A DNA stretch of 64,000 nt from an uncultured Clostridia bacterium (GTDB lineage Bacteria > Bacillota > Clostridia > Oscillospirales > Ruminococcaceae). The stretch lies in contig CANQTP010000005.1 of NCBI GenBank assembly GCA_947626755.1, positions 1 through 64,000 on the forward strand, read 5' to 3'. Position numbers and translations under genes: made by a program. The notes beneath the pieces were generated by a model, which ran no database searches, was not told the DNA's origin, and worked only from the letters and a program-made list of their open reading frames with translations. This document shows positions 9,901 through 17,115 of the stretch, one piece after another (positions within the stretch are counted from its first letter, which is position 1; each line of letters starts with the position of its first letter).

Positions 9901-10971
9901 TTCGGAAACGCTGTCAACACGAAGTGCGGGAACTTCGGGCGGCATACTGTCAACTGTGATTGGCTCGCTGTTTTCGGAAGTATAGTCCTCCGAATCAAAT
10001 GCGCTTATATAATATGAGTAATCACCCGCATTTGCAGTATCTGTATACGTTGTTTCGGAAGACGTTCCTATCTGAACACCGTCGCGGTAAATGTTATATC
10101 CGGCAACATCAGCTTTTCCGTCCGGCTGCGTCCATGAAAGTGTTACGGACGAATCCTCATTGACTGCATACTTTAAATCAACAGGCTTCTTGGGAACATA
10201 GTGGATAACCACTTCTTCCATCGAAATATCATTAAAGGTAAAGTATGATTGCTGAGAGCAGGAATGACCTATGTGGCTTGTGATAGGTCCGTAACCGTAA
10301 CCGTAATTATTTTCGGGAAGAACATATCCGTCAATTATGACTTTTTCGCCGTCCCAAACCGAAACAGAAGTATTATTAACTTCAATTTTGAAGTTATGCT
10401 CGCCATAAAGATTTGGCAATGAAAAGGTCTTTAAATTTCTGCCCGCATTTTGAACATATTCGTAAGTGCCGTTACGAAATTTATCAATATTTACACCTTT
10501 GATTTCAACAAGCTGGAGTCCATATCTTGTAATCAAAACGCAAAATCCGCTGAGCAAATTATTTTCTACAGATGAGTTGAAAAGAAAGCCACCGCCCTCC
10601 ATACTGTGCCAATCGGTGCCGTCACGTTTAATGCCAAACGAAAATGTCTTTTTGGAATTCTTATTTTCGGTATCGTTTATTAGGAGAAAATCTTTGAAAG
10701 CGGAATATCCATATCCCACCATTTTGATATTATCCTCGTCATATATGATGTGATCGGGAATTGAAGAAGCATACCTGTCTTTAAAGTTATCATGGTCGTA
10801 TTCCGTCCATGCAAAGGTATCCTGCGCTGTTAAGGTTTGCGATAATTCTACATATGGGTCATCTTCGGCGTACACCTCAAATCCTGCACTGAACGGAAAC
10901 AATCCTATTGTCATCACCGCCGCCAATGCCGCAGATAAAGCTTTTTTAATTGGTTTATGTTTAAAATTCAT
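6988..10971 (-). CDS. secreted multidomain protein with FN3, PKD and carboxypeptidase-like modules
   Basis: A 1327-residue exported protein with a signal peptide (residues 1-35, ending near EVYA). The N-terminal 220 residues look like a jelly-roll (laminin G or CBM-like) domain. A chain of beta-sandwich modules follows: several fibronectin type III repeats (for example VDLKYAVNEDSSVTLSWTQP), Ig-like segments, one PKD domain with the WDFGDG motif (about 812-895) and a carboxypeptidase regulatory-like domain. A Gly/Ser linker (about 1048-1070) leads to a C-terminal domain of unknown type. No catalytic motif was seen, so it is probably an adhesin or substrate-binding scaffold. It lies 67 bases upstream of the lipase gene in the same direction and may act with it at the cell surface. 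Confidence 0.8.
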   Translation of the reverse strand: MNFKHKPIKKALSAALAAVMTIGLFPFSAGFEVYAEDDPYVELSQTLTAQDTFAWTEYDHDNFKDRYASSIPDHIIYDEDNIKMVGYGYSAFKDFLLINDTENKNSKKTFSFGIKRDGTDWHSMEGGGFLFNSSVENNLLSGFCVLITRYGLQLVEIKGVNIDKFRNGTYEYVQNAGRNLKTFSLPNLYGEHNFKIEVNNTSVSVWDGEKVIIDGYVLPENNYGYGYGPITSHIGHSCSQQSYFTFNDISMEEVVIHYVPKKPVDLKYAVNEDSSVTLSWTQPDGKADVAGYNIYRDGVQIGTSSETTYTDTANAGDYSYYISAFDSEDYTSENSEPITVDSMPPEVPALRVDSVSETSAVLSWECSDNVGVTSYEIYRNNELVNATTSKTYEDNSLEDGAEYVYYVIAYDNAGNKAASDTVIVNTKADLTQPVIVSISPASGNYSVEVTLKVAARDNRSVKTIVIQTSSDKKNWENAAEIETNGGASTSAEYTLIPNSDGLVYVRAYAINSRGITGEASSAVQYNFDSSAPGVPANVTLNQANSQIEIRWTAPDDDDTAYFKVYRKTDDSDFALIKDKCKYINYFDKNIELDVKYSYCVTSVDQNGNESEYSETVIGGIYDDNVKPEVLSISPANNAKIGKNAAVSISCRDNYKLGSIAVTLKKLGNTEETEIFKTELNKYADVVSFDLDTSNFEDGLYEIGAVAVDSVGNISDKYTVTYDYKGCGLSAPVLSAEGAGWSVNLNWDMTNTDRLVDYYVYRKSSPDSDYYAVASVTETNFTDYSVTAGQKYYYKVRAWDDRDNYVDSNEVTVSPTYEDSFAPVANAGHDLFAIAGESFAFDGSQSYDNHYVASYEWDFGDGTTAEGVSPKHVYSKAGEYDVKLTVKDSAGNSDIASIKATVYDDEYSKVEITTVSGGSRLGNVMIYCELPNSENTDYSTNSSGEFELIAPKGTYTLYFYKNGYTPVSVQVDNEKQKNVSVTLSSDQFIKGEWKVETLELDEIIALGIDINDPANQVVYSYTADVKGNGKIEFTVNSDGEFFGDDFAEFVYEDKRTKVTAKPIGGGSGGGSSHRYPGGSSGGSVSSQKAPQMIAIFSVTTNISWLKEFFEVELTITNEAGNEFYLDNSKAEIFLPDGLSLADTLIGEWESKNMGIISGGQSESASWILRGDKPGEYTDVKAKFTASLMPFGEPVTVDFINDGAPIVVHDSEGISLKVTASEYDNYWSMKFVLTNNSGRPLYNVLANFEGEVEVGEITDMILYYSNGTTITIPWNDGKPQYELAEKYYSAFDPINVKDWEDSSGNDVSSYTLENGDTLTGMYSVSKEWK

Positions 10972-10998
10972 GTGTAATCCTCCATTCCAATAAGTATT

Positions 10999-11418
10999 TT
11001 AAACTATCTGTTCTGTACTGGTTATATCAACGTCCTCGCTTTTACTGCCGCTGTAAACCGTTGCTTCAGACCTAAGTCTATATGTACCCGATTCGGTTAT
11101 TGTATACGAATTTGTATCGTTGCACCACCAACTATTAAAGGTATCTGTCCAGCTCGTAACCTCGTCCCACGACTTTCCGTTTTTCTTTTCCAGATACTGT
11201 GTTACAACAATTTTTGTTGTAGTACCGGATATTCCGTAAATGGTAGTCCTGCATGAAGCTTTACCATTTGAAATGCTTAGCGTACTCGTAAGACTGTTTG
11301 TATACAGGTAACATGGCGAAGCAATACTGCCATCCGGAATTATTGCCGCAGAAAGAGTTATTCCTCCAATCGAACAGCACATTAAAACAGCCGCAAAAAA
11401 TGATACAAATTTTTTCAT
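10999..11418 (-). CDS. small secreted protein resembling DUF6147
   Basis: A 139-residue protein with a signal peptide (residues 1-25, ending at TLSAA) and a beta-rich mature region with repeated TTTKIVVTQYLEKKNG-like strands and a TYRLRSEATVYSGS strand. This pattern resembles the small secreted DUF6147 proteins of Clostridia; the match is from memory, not a search. AGGAGG precedes the ATG at 11418. It is the first of the exported cargo genes and sits directly behind a hairpin (11447-11481) that separates it from the anti-sigma gene. Function unknown. Confidence 0.7.
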   Translation of the reverse strand: MKKFVSFFAAVLMCCSIGGITLSAAIIPDGSIASPCYLYTNSLTSTLSISNGKASCRTTIYGISGTTTKIVVTQYLEKKNGKSWDEVTSWTDTFNSWWCNDTNSYTITESGTYRLRSEATVYSGSKSEDVDITSTEQIV

Positions 11419-11446
11419 AAACTTGTCCTCCTAATAAAATATAAAA

Positions 11447-11481
11447 ATATGGTTGCAGGAAATTTTACCCTACAACCATAT
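11447..11481 (-). terminator. hairpin between anti-sigma and secreted-protein genes
   Basis: ATATGGTTG and CAACCATAT form the stem; on the minus strand the hairpin is followed by a T/A-rich tract and then, within about 30 bases, the ribosome binding site of the next gene. There is no room for a promoter after it, so it is either an attenuator giving partial read-through or a leader element if a promoter lies in 11482-11522. Confidence 0.6.
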
Positions 11482-11522
11482 CAACAACATAATATTCTAT
11501 TTTGTGAGCTGATTCTGCAAAA

Positions 11523-12197
11523 TTATTTTATTTTCGTATACTTGCACAAATTCACAATATCATTTTTGTCTAAGTTGCTTACAATTCTTATGACGTATTT
11601 GCCATTACTGAATGTTATACAATAATCATTACCCGTATTCTGGATAAGATATTCCTGTCCAAATTCGTCTGTATAATATTCAAGTTCGGAATGACTATTA
11701 TCAAAATTTCCTATAAAATCATAATAAACTGTTTGTTCAAAAAAAATATATTTCTCATCGTTAATATATGACGCCAGAACAGATTTATCATCAGCATAAT
11801 AATCAACCTGTTCAAATCCGTCGGGCAAATTCGCTATTTCATATTCTTCCTCAATAACCGTGGGATAATCTTCTATTGTCCCGCTTACCGAAACAGCGGT
11901 ATGTCCCTTAAAAATGTTCATAAGGAAATCGTGAATTGCATCGCGGACTGCTTCTACGCTTAGCGAAGAAGCAAGAATTATAATAACAGCCGCCGCTGTA
12001 CAAACAATTCTCCGTCCTGTTGTACATATAAGTTTGAAATACGGTTTTTCACGCCGCTTTATCAATTTTATAATTTTACGCCTATATTTGTCGGAAAATA
12101 TATAATCCGACTTCAATTCAACAGTTTGCATAAATTCATCTATCTGCGGTTCAAAAACCTCTCCGAGAGCCTTTGACAATATCGAAAATTCATTCAT
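11523..12197 (-). CDS. anti-sigma-like membrane protein (DUF4367-like)
   Basis: Starting at ATG 12197 (GGAGGA upstream; the more distal in-frame start at 12230 lies inside the sigma gene) it encodes 224 residues. A basic cytoplasmic region of about 65 residues precedes one transmembrane helix (VCTAAAVIIILASSLSVEA). The extracytoplasmic C-terminal domain (LPDGFEQVDYYADDKSVLA onward) resembles DUF4367 of Firmicutes anti-sigma factors. It overlaps the stop of the sigma-factor gene by 8 bases, the usual translational coupling of an ECF sigma/anti-sigma pair. The pair probably senses an envelope or extracellular signal and may control the secreted genes downstream. Confidence 0.75.
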   Translation of the reverse strand: MNEFSILSKALGEVFEPQIDEFMQTVELKSDYIFSDKYRRKIIKLIKRREKPYFKLICTTGRRIVCTAAAVIIILASSLSVEAVRDAIHDFLMNIFKGHTAVSVSGTIEDYPTVIEEEYEIANLPDGFEQVDYYADDKSVLASYINDEKYIFFEQTVYYDFIGNFDNSHSELEYYTDEFGQEYLIQNTGNDYCITFSNGKYVIRIVSNLDKNDIVNLCKYTKIK

Positions 12198-12728
12198 GAT
12201 AAATATCCTCCTTTTCAAGAAGTTCTTCAAGATTTTCTCTTGCAGTCTGCATACGTTTCCTTGCCGCCGCGTTTGGAATATGTAAGGAATCGGCTATTTC
12301 CTTGTACTTCAATCCACAATTTATACGCAAATATAAAATTTCTTGGTCTGTATATGAAAGCTTTTTAATGCAGTGAACTATTTCTGCGTATTCTCTTTTG
12401 GAAAGCGACTCATCAGTCAAACTTGAAAGATTTTCATCAAGAGGTACGGTTTCAATACGCCTTTTTTCTGCTTTAAGCATATTTAAAGACGTGTTTCTAA
12501 CTGTAACGACAATATATTTTTCCCGTTTGTGAGTTTCCAAATTTTTAATTTTTTCAAAACATTTTGCAATACTTAGAAACGCTTCCGAACAGGCGTCCTC
12601 TGCCAATTCGCGATTTTTCAATATATTAAGTGCAATGGAAATAGCTTTGATCTCATATTTTTTATACAATTCCGCAAAAGTTTTTTATCTTCCTCATCAT
12701 CGATCAACGCCATGCAAATAAACAGCAT
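12190..12728 (-). pseudogene. ECF-type RNA polymerase sigma factor with an apparent frameshift near the N-terminus
   Basis: The intact downstream frame (12669-12190) holds sigma region 2 (ELAEDACSEAFLSIAKCFEK), and region 4 with its helix-turn-helix (YTDQEILYLRINCGLKYKEI). Its N-terminus is too short. Upstream, another frame starting at ATG 12728 behind GGGGTGA reads M-L-F-I-C-M-A-L-I-D-D-E-E-D-K-K, the usual beginning of this family. The two join if one A is added to the six-A run at 12681-12686 (T run on the plus strand). So the gene is either inactivated, mis-sequenced, or expressed by slippage. It is followed by its anti-sigma partner and preceded, 26 bases away, by the STAND ATPase gene. 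Confidence 0.75.
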
Positions 12729-12754
12729 AATGTCACCCCATTCAACTTATAAAT

Positions 12755-14776
12755 TTATTCCCCATTCAACTCCAACAGTAATTGATTATTAACCTCCGCC
12801 TCCTCCAATTTCCGAAGATTAATATACAAAGCCATACTATCCTCCGGCAACCCATCCTTATAGCAGGATTTCAAAATATCCATAGCCTTTTTCAGGTACT
12901 TTTTTGAGTTTCTCAAATCCCCGTTTTCAAGATAAAACCGCCCAAGATTATTATTGACATTAAAGCAAATATCGATCTCCTGCCGAGAGTAAAATCCCCC
13001 GCCCACGACCTCCGGAATACTTCTCTGTGCGGAAATTGTGTACTTCAAGGCAGCGGCGCAGTCGTTTTCATAAAGCATGGCAAAAGAAGCTTTTGACATA
13101 AAGTAAACTGCCCTCAAAAACCTGTCCTTAACCTCGGTATGATACTTTTCCATTTCGGCAAGATATAGCTTCATTCTATCCTCATCTTCAAAAGTTTCCG
13201 CGTAAGGATAGGCATTGACAAGGAAATAAAAATATCGGTCAATATCATCTTTTGCGGAAAATTCCACAATACGGTCGCATATTTCAAGCACAACAGCCTG
13301 CCGCATAACGTTCATTTCATCGGGCAAATGGTGTCTGCACTCCAAAATCAGATTATCCGTAAATTCGCGGCAATTATTCATATCGGGAACAAAATCCGCA
13401 GCGGCGGCTTCTCCAACAAGTGGGTGAACGCGTATAATATGCTCGCTGTAATAAACAAGTCCGATTTCGTCCAGTTCATTTACAGCGTTCATATTTCTTA
13501 CACCCGACAACTGCATAAAATACTTATCGTCAATGCCTTCAACAGGCGCAAGAGAAAGCAGCCGCATAATATTTTTCTGTTCCTCCGAAAGTGCAAAAAG
13601 TCTGAAAAGCCGATGAATATGCTCATAATATGTAGCCGAAATATCCTTGCGAATTTTATCGGAAACGTCCAAACCAACGTGTTCATTAAGAATTTTATCC
13701 AGTAGTTCATCGGCAGTAAACGCGCTTTTCTTTAAAAGCCGCAAAATCAATTCACAAGCCAATGTGTGGTTATACACAGCTTCAAAAATACGGTCAAGAG
13801 TTTCCCTGTCAACGTCCGTAACCTTTAGTTTTTCCGCAATTTCCAAAAGCGCAGATTTATCAATTTCCGATATTTTGAAAATCTCGTAATCATCACCGAA
13901 ATTATTTCTTGTGGTAAAAATAATTTTGCAGTTTAATTCTAAAATATCGTCAAGGTCGTTGTCCGTTTCGGGAAGAATATCAAAATTATCAATTACAATT
14001 AAAGTGTCGTTCTTCATAAAACGCAGGTAGTCCATGTGTGCGGAATATAACTCACCGATTTTCTTATCCTTATCATCATTTTTAAATGGTATAGCCGCAA
14101 TGGTATTTTTCAGATTTTCCGAAAAGGTCAGAAATAAAATATTTGTAAAATCCGACTTGTTATCCTTAATGAATTTTTTCACAAATTCACTTTTACCGAT
14201 ACCGCCAATTCCGTAAATAAATATCTTGTCCTCGGCTTCAAGCATTTCCGAAAATGCTTGAAGCTCTTTTTCTCGTCCGCAAAAATATTTGCAGCTTGAT
14301 ATGGACGGAATATTTATTCTTTCGGACATTAACGGCGATTCCGCCCCCGCTTTTGTCGGACGGTTAAGAGAAAATATTATTACCTTTGTCAGAAAATTCG
14401 TAATTTCATTTTCATCATTCGGATAATATTTCAAAAGATTTTCTCTGTCCGCTTCATTCATACCATCGGAAATAATTAATTGTCGGATTTCGTCGCACAT
14501 ACCAAACTTGTCCGAAACATAAGGAAGTACACGTTCATTCAAATCGTCATAAAGTACCGTGTAATTATCAGCTTCGGCGTAAAACTTCCGCCCCTCGCGT
14601 TCAAGAACCTTTTTTCGATTTCTGACTTTATTTGCCGTGTACTCTACAGCAATATCCAATTTTCCATTAAATTCATAATAGGAATATAGGATTTTTGAGT
14701 ACAATTCGTCCTTTTTCAAGCTAACAGCATACCTTAAAAGTACCGCGAAAACCTCCGCAAAATCAAATATAGCCAT
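12755..14776 (-). CDS. STAND-type P-loop ATPase (NB-ARC-like) with C-terminal helical repeats
   Basis: A protein of 673 residues from ATG 14776 (AAAGG 11 bases upstream; a GTG nine bases earlier is possible but too close to it). Residues 1-165 are a helical N-terminal domain of unknown family. A FCGREKELQAF motif opens the nucleotide-binding domain, followed by Walker A (YGIGGIGKSE, about 191-200), Walker B (LIVIDNF) and the FTTRN sensor typical of NB-ARC/STAND proteins. A winged-helix-like region and TPR-like helices complete it (NNNLGRFYLENGDLRNSKKY). STAND proteins switch on oligomerisation after ligand sensing and serve as regulators or defence proteins. Here it heads the operon containing the sigma and anti-sigma genes, which favours a regulatory role. 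Confidence 0.75.
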   Translation of the reverse strand: MAIFDFAEVFAVLLRYAVSLKKDELYSKILYSYYEFNGKLDIAVEYTANKVRNRKKVLEREGRKFYAEADNYTVLYDDLNERVLPYVSDKFGMCDEIRQLIISDGMNEADRENLLKYYPNDENEITNFLTKVIIFSLNRPTKAGAESPLMSERINIPSISSCKYFCGREKELQAFSEMLEAEDKIFIYGIGGIGKSEFVKKFIKDNKSDFTNILFLTFSENLKNTIAAIPFKNDDKDKKIGELYSAHMDYLRFMKNDTLIVIDNFDILPETDNDLDDILELNCKIIFTTRNNFGDDYEIFKISEIDKSALLEIAEKLKVTDVDRETLDRIFEAVYNHTLACELILRLLKKSAFTADELLDKILNEHVGLDVSDKIRKDISATYYEHIHRLFRLFALSEEQKNIMRLLSLAPVEGIDDKYFMQLSGVRNMNAVNELDEIGLVYYSEHIIRVHPLVGEAAAADFVPDMNNCREFTDNLILECRHHLPDEMNVMRQAVVLEICDRIVEFSAKDDIDRYFYFLVNAYPYAETFEDEDRMKLYLAEMEKYHTEVKDRFLRAVYFMSKASFAMLYENDCAAALKYTISAQRSIPEVVGGGFYSRQEIDICFNVNNNLGRFYLENGDLRNSKKYLKKAMDILKSCYKDGLPEDSMALYINLRKLEEAEVNNQLLLELNGE

Positions 14777-14803
14777 AGTTTGCACAACCTTTCAATTTTT
14801 TAG

Positions 14804-14836
14804 TCCTGTTTTGAGCCTGTTTTAAGCCTGTTTTGT
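14804..14836. repeat. three 11-bp iterons, candidate parC centromere/operator
   Basis: Three adjacent 11-bp units, each with core CCTGTTTT (14804-14814, 14815-14825, 14826-14836), lie between the divergent STAND and ParM genes. In ParMR plasmid systems the ParR partner binds 11-bp-spaced iterons upstream of parM, which both form the centromere and repress the promoter. Only three copies are seen, fewer than in plasmid R1. Confidence 0.6.
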
Positions 14837-14945
14837 CTCTCCGTAAAATACTATACTTATATCACAGGCGGACGATACCGATTACCGCAGAATTGGTACA
14901 GTCTGCCAGTTAAATTAATTTCATTATAACACACGGAGGTAGAAT

Positions 14946-15863
14946 ATGCAAGTATTTAAAAATTTTAGAATTATAGGTATCGACCACGGCTACGGCAACA
15001 TCAAGACCGCCAACACCGTAACGCCCACAGGAGTTTCCGTATTTGATTCGGAACCGACTTTTGAGGGGAACGTACTTTTTTATGACGGTAAATACTACCG
15101 TTTCGGTGAGGGACACAAGCCGTTTATTTCCGATAAGACCGAGGACGAGGATTTTTATGTGGCAACTCTGTTCGGCATTGCAAAGGAATTATCAAGGGAA
15201 AACATATGCGAAGCAGATGTTTACATCGCCGCAGGACTTCCTCTTACTTGGGTAAAAAGTCAAAGAGAGGATTTCAGAAAATATCTTCTTAAAAATTCAG
15301 AAGTAACTTTTACGTTCAGGAAAAAGCGGTTTAATGTTCACATCGTGGGCTGTTCGATATATCCGCAGGGATATTCTGCGGTGATCGGCAAACTTGGCGA
15401 AATGAACGGCGTTAATATGATCGCCGACATCGGCAACGGCACGATCAACATTATGTACGTCAATAACAAGCATCCTGTTGAAAGCAAGTGTTACACAGAA
15501 AAACTGGGTGTGGATCAATGTATGACCGCCGCAAAAAATGCCGTTCTTGACAAATTCGGAGTAAAGATAGACGATACGATAATAGAAAATATTATTCGTA
15601 ACGGCAATGCAAATATCGGCAAAAAATATCTTGACTGCATTACCGAACAAGTGCGGATCTACGCCGAAAAAGTCCTTGACGTTCTTGAGAAGTACGAGTA
15701 TAATTCCGAGCTTATGAGGCTGTACATCACGGGCGGAGGAGTTTCGATCATGAAAAACTTTGCCGAGCTTGATTTTGAAAATGTTGTGCTTATCGAGGAC
15801 ATTTGCGCGGCGGCAAAGGGTTATGAAACTATTTGCGTAAATTCTTTAAGGAGGGGCAGATAA
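14946..15863 (+). CDS. parM: ParM/StbA-like actin-family segregation protein
   Basis: A 305-residue actin-fold ATPase. The phosphate-1 motif (IGIDHGYGNIKTA, residues 10-22), phosphate-2 motif (MIADIGNGTINIM, about 159-171) and adenosine-binding motif (LYITGGGVSIM, about 259-269) are all visible. ParM filaments push apart or tether DNA copies bound through ParR. Start ATG 14946 follows GGAGGT. The next gene begins directly after its stop and is the likely ParR-type adaptor; the iterons upstream are the likely DNA site. On an integrated element such a system would stabilise an excised circular form. The gene symbol is assigned by family only. Confidence 0.85.
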   Translation: MQVFKNFRIIGIDHGYGNIKTANTVTPTGVSVFDSEPTFEGNVLFYDGKYYRFGEGHKPFISDKTEDEDFYVATLFGIAKELSRENICEADVYIAAGLPLTWVKSQREDFRKYLLKNSEVTFTFRKKRFNVHIVGCSIYPQGYSAVIGKLGEMNGVNMIADIGNGTINIMYVNNKHPVESKCYTEKLGVDQCMTAAKNAVLDKFGVKIDDTIIENIIRNGNANIGKKYLDCITEQVRIYAEKVLDVLEKYEYNSELMRLYITGGGVSIMKNFAELDFENVVLIEDICAAAKGYETICVNSLRRGR

Positions 15864-16262
15864 ATGGTTTGGAGTACGAATTTAAGATTTAATCTTGATA
15901 AATCGCCCTACCGCGAAGCGTACATATACCTTAAAAATATGGACAGGAAAACTCACAAGTCCATTAATAAGGTTGTGGCGATTGCCGTCTGCGAATATTT
16001 TAAGCGGCTTGAAAAATCAGAAAACGACCCGTATTTTGAAACGCGGGAGCGCGAGGATAATTTCGCAAACCGCATTGTGGAAGCCGTAAAATCCGCTGTG
16101 GAAAAGGCTATGCCAAGCTTTATGGCGGCATATATCACAGCCAAATTATCGAATATACCAAGTGCCGTGATTAACAATACCGTTTCCGAAAATGCGGTAT
16201 TAAAAGAGGAAAATTCCGATACTTCCGCAGATGAAATTGATTTCGGATTTGTAGGAAATTAA
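15864..16262 (+). CDS. ParR-like partner of ParM
   Basis: A 132-residue protein whose start codon directly follows the parM stop, so the two are translationally linked. The first 55 residues (NLRFNLDKSPYREAYIYL, then SINKVVAIAVCEYF) resemble a ribbon-helix-helix DNA-binding domain. A helical middle part and an acidic tail ending in EIDFGFVGN follow; ParR proteins use an acidic C-terminal tail to contact ParM. No catalytic motif is visible. Identification rests on size, position and this layout, not on a recognised signature, so StbB-like or another adaptor class remains possible. Confidence 0.65.
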   Translation: MVWSTNLRFNLDKSPYREAYIYLKNMDRKTHKSINKVVAIAVCEYFKRLEKSENDPYFETREREDNFANRIVEAVKSAVEKAMPSFMAAYITAKLSNIPSAVINNTVSENAVLKEENSDTSADEIDFGFVGN

Positions 16263-16780
16263 GGAGTTTTCGGTACTGATTTTAAATAAAATAATATCGT
16301 TATCTCATTAATTTGATACTGATTTTTAAAAGCAATTTTTTAATAAAAATTATCGGCATCATTTTAAAAATAAAGCGATATATTTCTTATAAAATTCGGT
16401 ACAAAAAATATGAAAAAACGGTATCGGGGAAATGTTCCGCTTGCGAGTGCGGCACATCAAATTATCGCGGCAAAAACGCCGCAATAATCACTCTGCCATA
16501 CGGCAGAACCGCCCCCAACGGGGCGTAATTATGCGCGACTTTGGAGCGCATAGCGAGGTACGTCAACAGGCTATCCAAACCGCCTGTTGACCGCCGCAAG
16601 CGGCGCCTCGTTTGGGGGAATTCCCCCAAAAACCCCCTGTAATACTAATTTCCTCCTAAAAGCGTAGTTAAAAAATCTGCGCAAAAATCATATACTTAAA
16701 TTTTTGCTTGATTTTTTAAACGATTTTTAGTCGGAAATTAGTATAAGCTGCGCTCGGAGAGCGCGCAGAAAGGATAGAAA
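16263..16780 (+). other. non-coding region with clustered inverted repeats, candidate oriT
   Basis: No convincing gene was seen in these 518 bases. From about 16480 to 16640 there is a dense run of inverted repeats: CTGCC-atac-GGCAG, GCCCC-aac-GGGGC, a GCGCG/GCGC pair, CAACAGGC/GCCTGTTG, GCCGC-aa-GCGGC, and GGGGGAATTCCCCC followed by a C-rich run. A further hairpin (CTGCGCTC/GAGCGCGCAG) lies around 16748-16768, just before mobC. Clusters of this kind directly upstream of MobC/relaxase genes are usual for origins of transfer. The nick site itself cannot be fixed from sequence alone. Confidence 0.6.
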
Positions 16781-17113
16781 ATGAAAGAGAACAGATACAG
16801 AAATAAGCAGATGATAGTCCGCTTTACAGAAAAAGAATTTGCGGAGTTTTCCGCTAAAATGAATAAGTCTAAATCCAAAAGCCGTTCGGATTTTATTATG
16901 TCGCTTGTGAAAAACAAGCCGATTATTGTTCCCGACGGTCTGCCGGAAATTGCCGCAGAGCTTAAACGTCACGGCAATAATCTCAATCAGATAGCGCGGC
17001 TTTTTAATCAGACAAGAAGCTGTCCTTATCAGCTTGATCATGCTTTGGAGAATTGCGAAATGTCATACGAAGCCGTGAAAAATCTTGTTTTTAAAATAAA
17101 CGGGAGGAGGTAA
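16781..17113 (+). CDS. mobC: MobC-like relaxosome accessory protein
   Basis: A 110-residue basic protein. The N-terminal half (MIVRFTEKEFAEFSAKM, SRSDFIMSLV) fits a ribbon-helix-helix-like DNA-binding fold, and the C-terminal half carries the LKRHGNNLNQIARLFNQ motif that marks MobC proteins. These bind oriT and help the relaxase open and nick DNA. AGAAAGGA precedes ATG 16781. The relaxase gene starts two bases after the stop, and the oriT-like repeats lie directly upstream. Confidence 0.85.
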   Translation: MKENRYRNKQMIVRFTEKEFAEFSAKMNKSKSKSRSDFIMSLVKNKPIIVPDGLPEIAAELKRHGNNLNQIARLFNQTRSCPYQLDHALENCEMSYEAVKNLVFKINGRR

Positions 17114-17115
17114 TT

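Noticed and set aside
12681-12690. Programmed -1 ribosomal frameshift in the sigma-factor gene
   Set aside because: The run is A6 followed by C, but the zero frame reads AAA AAA C and not A AAA AAC, so it is not the canonical slippery heptamer; mutation or sequencing error is simpler.
16313-16528. 71-codon open frame in the oriT-like region
   Set aside because: No ribosome binding site, low-complexity start, and the second half is translated inverted repeats.
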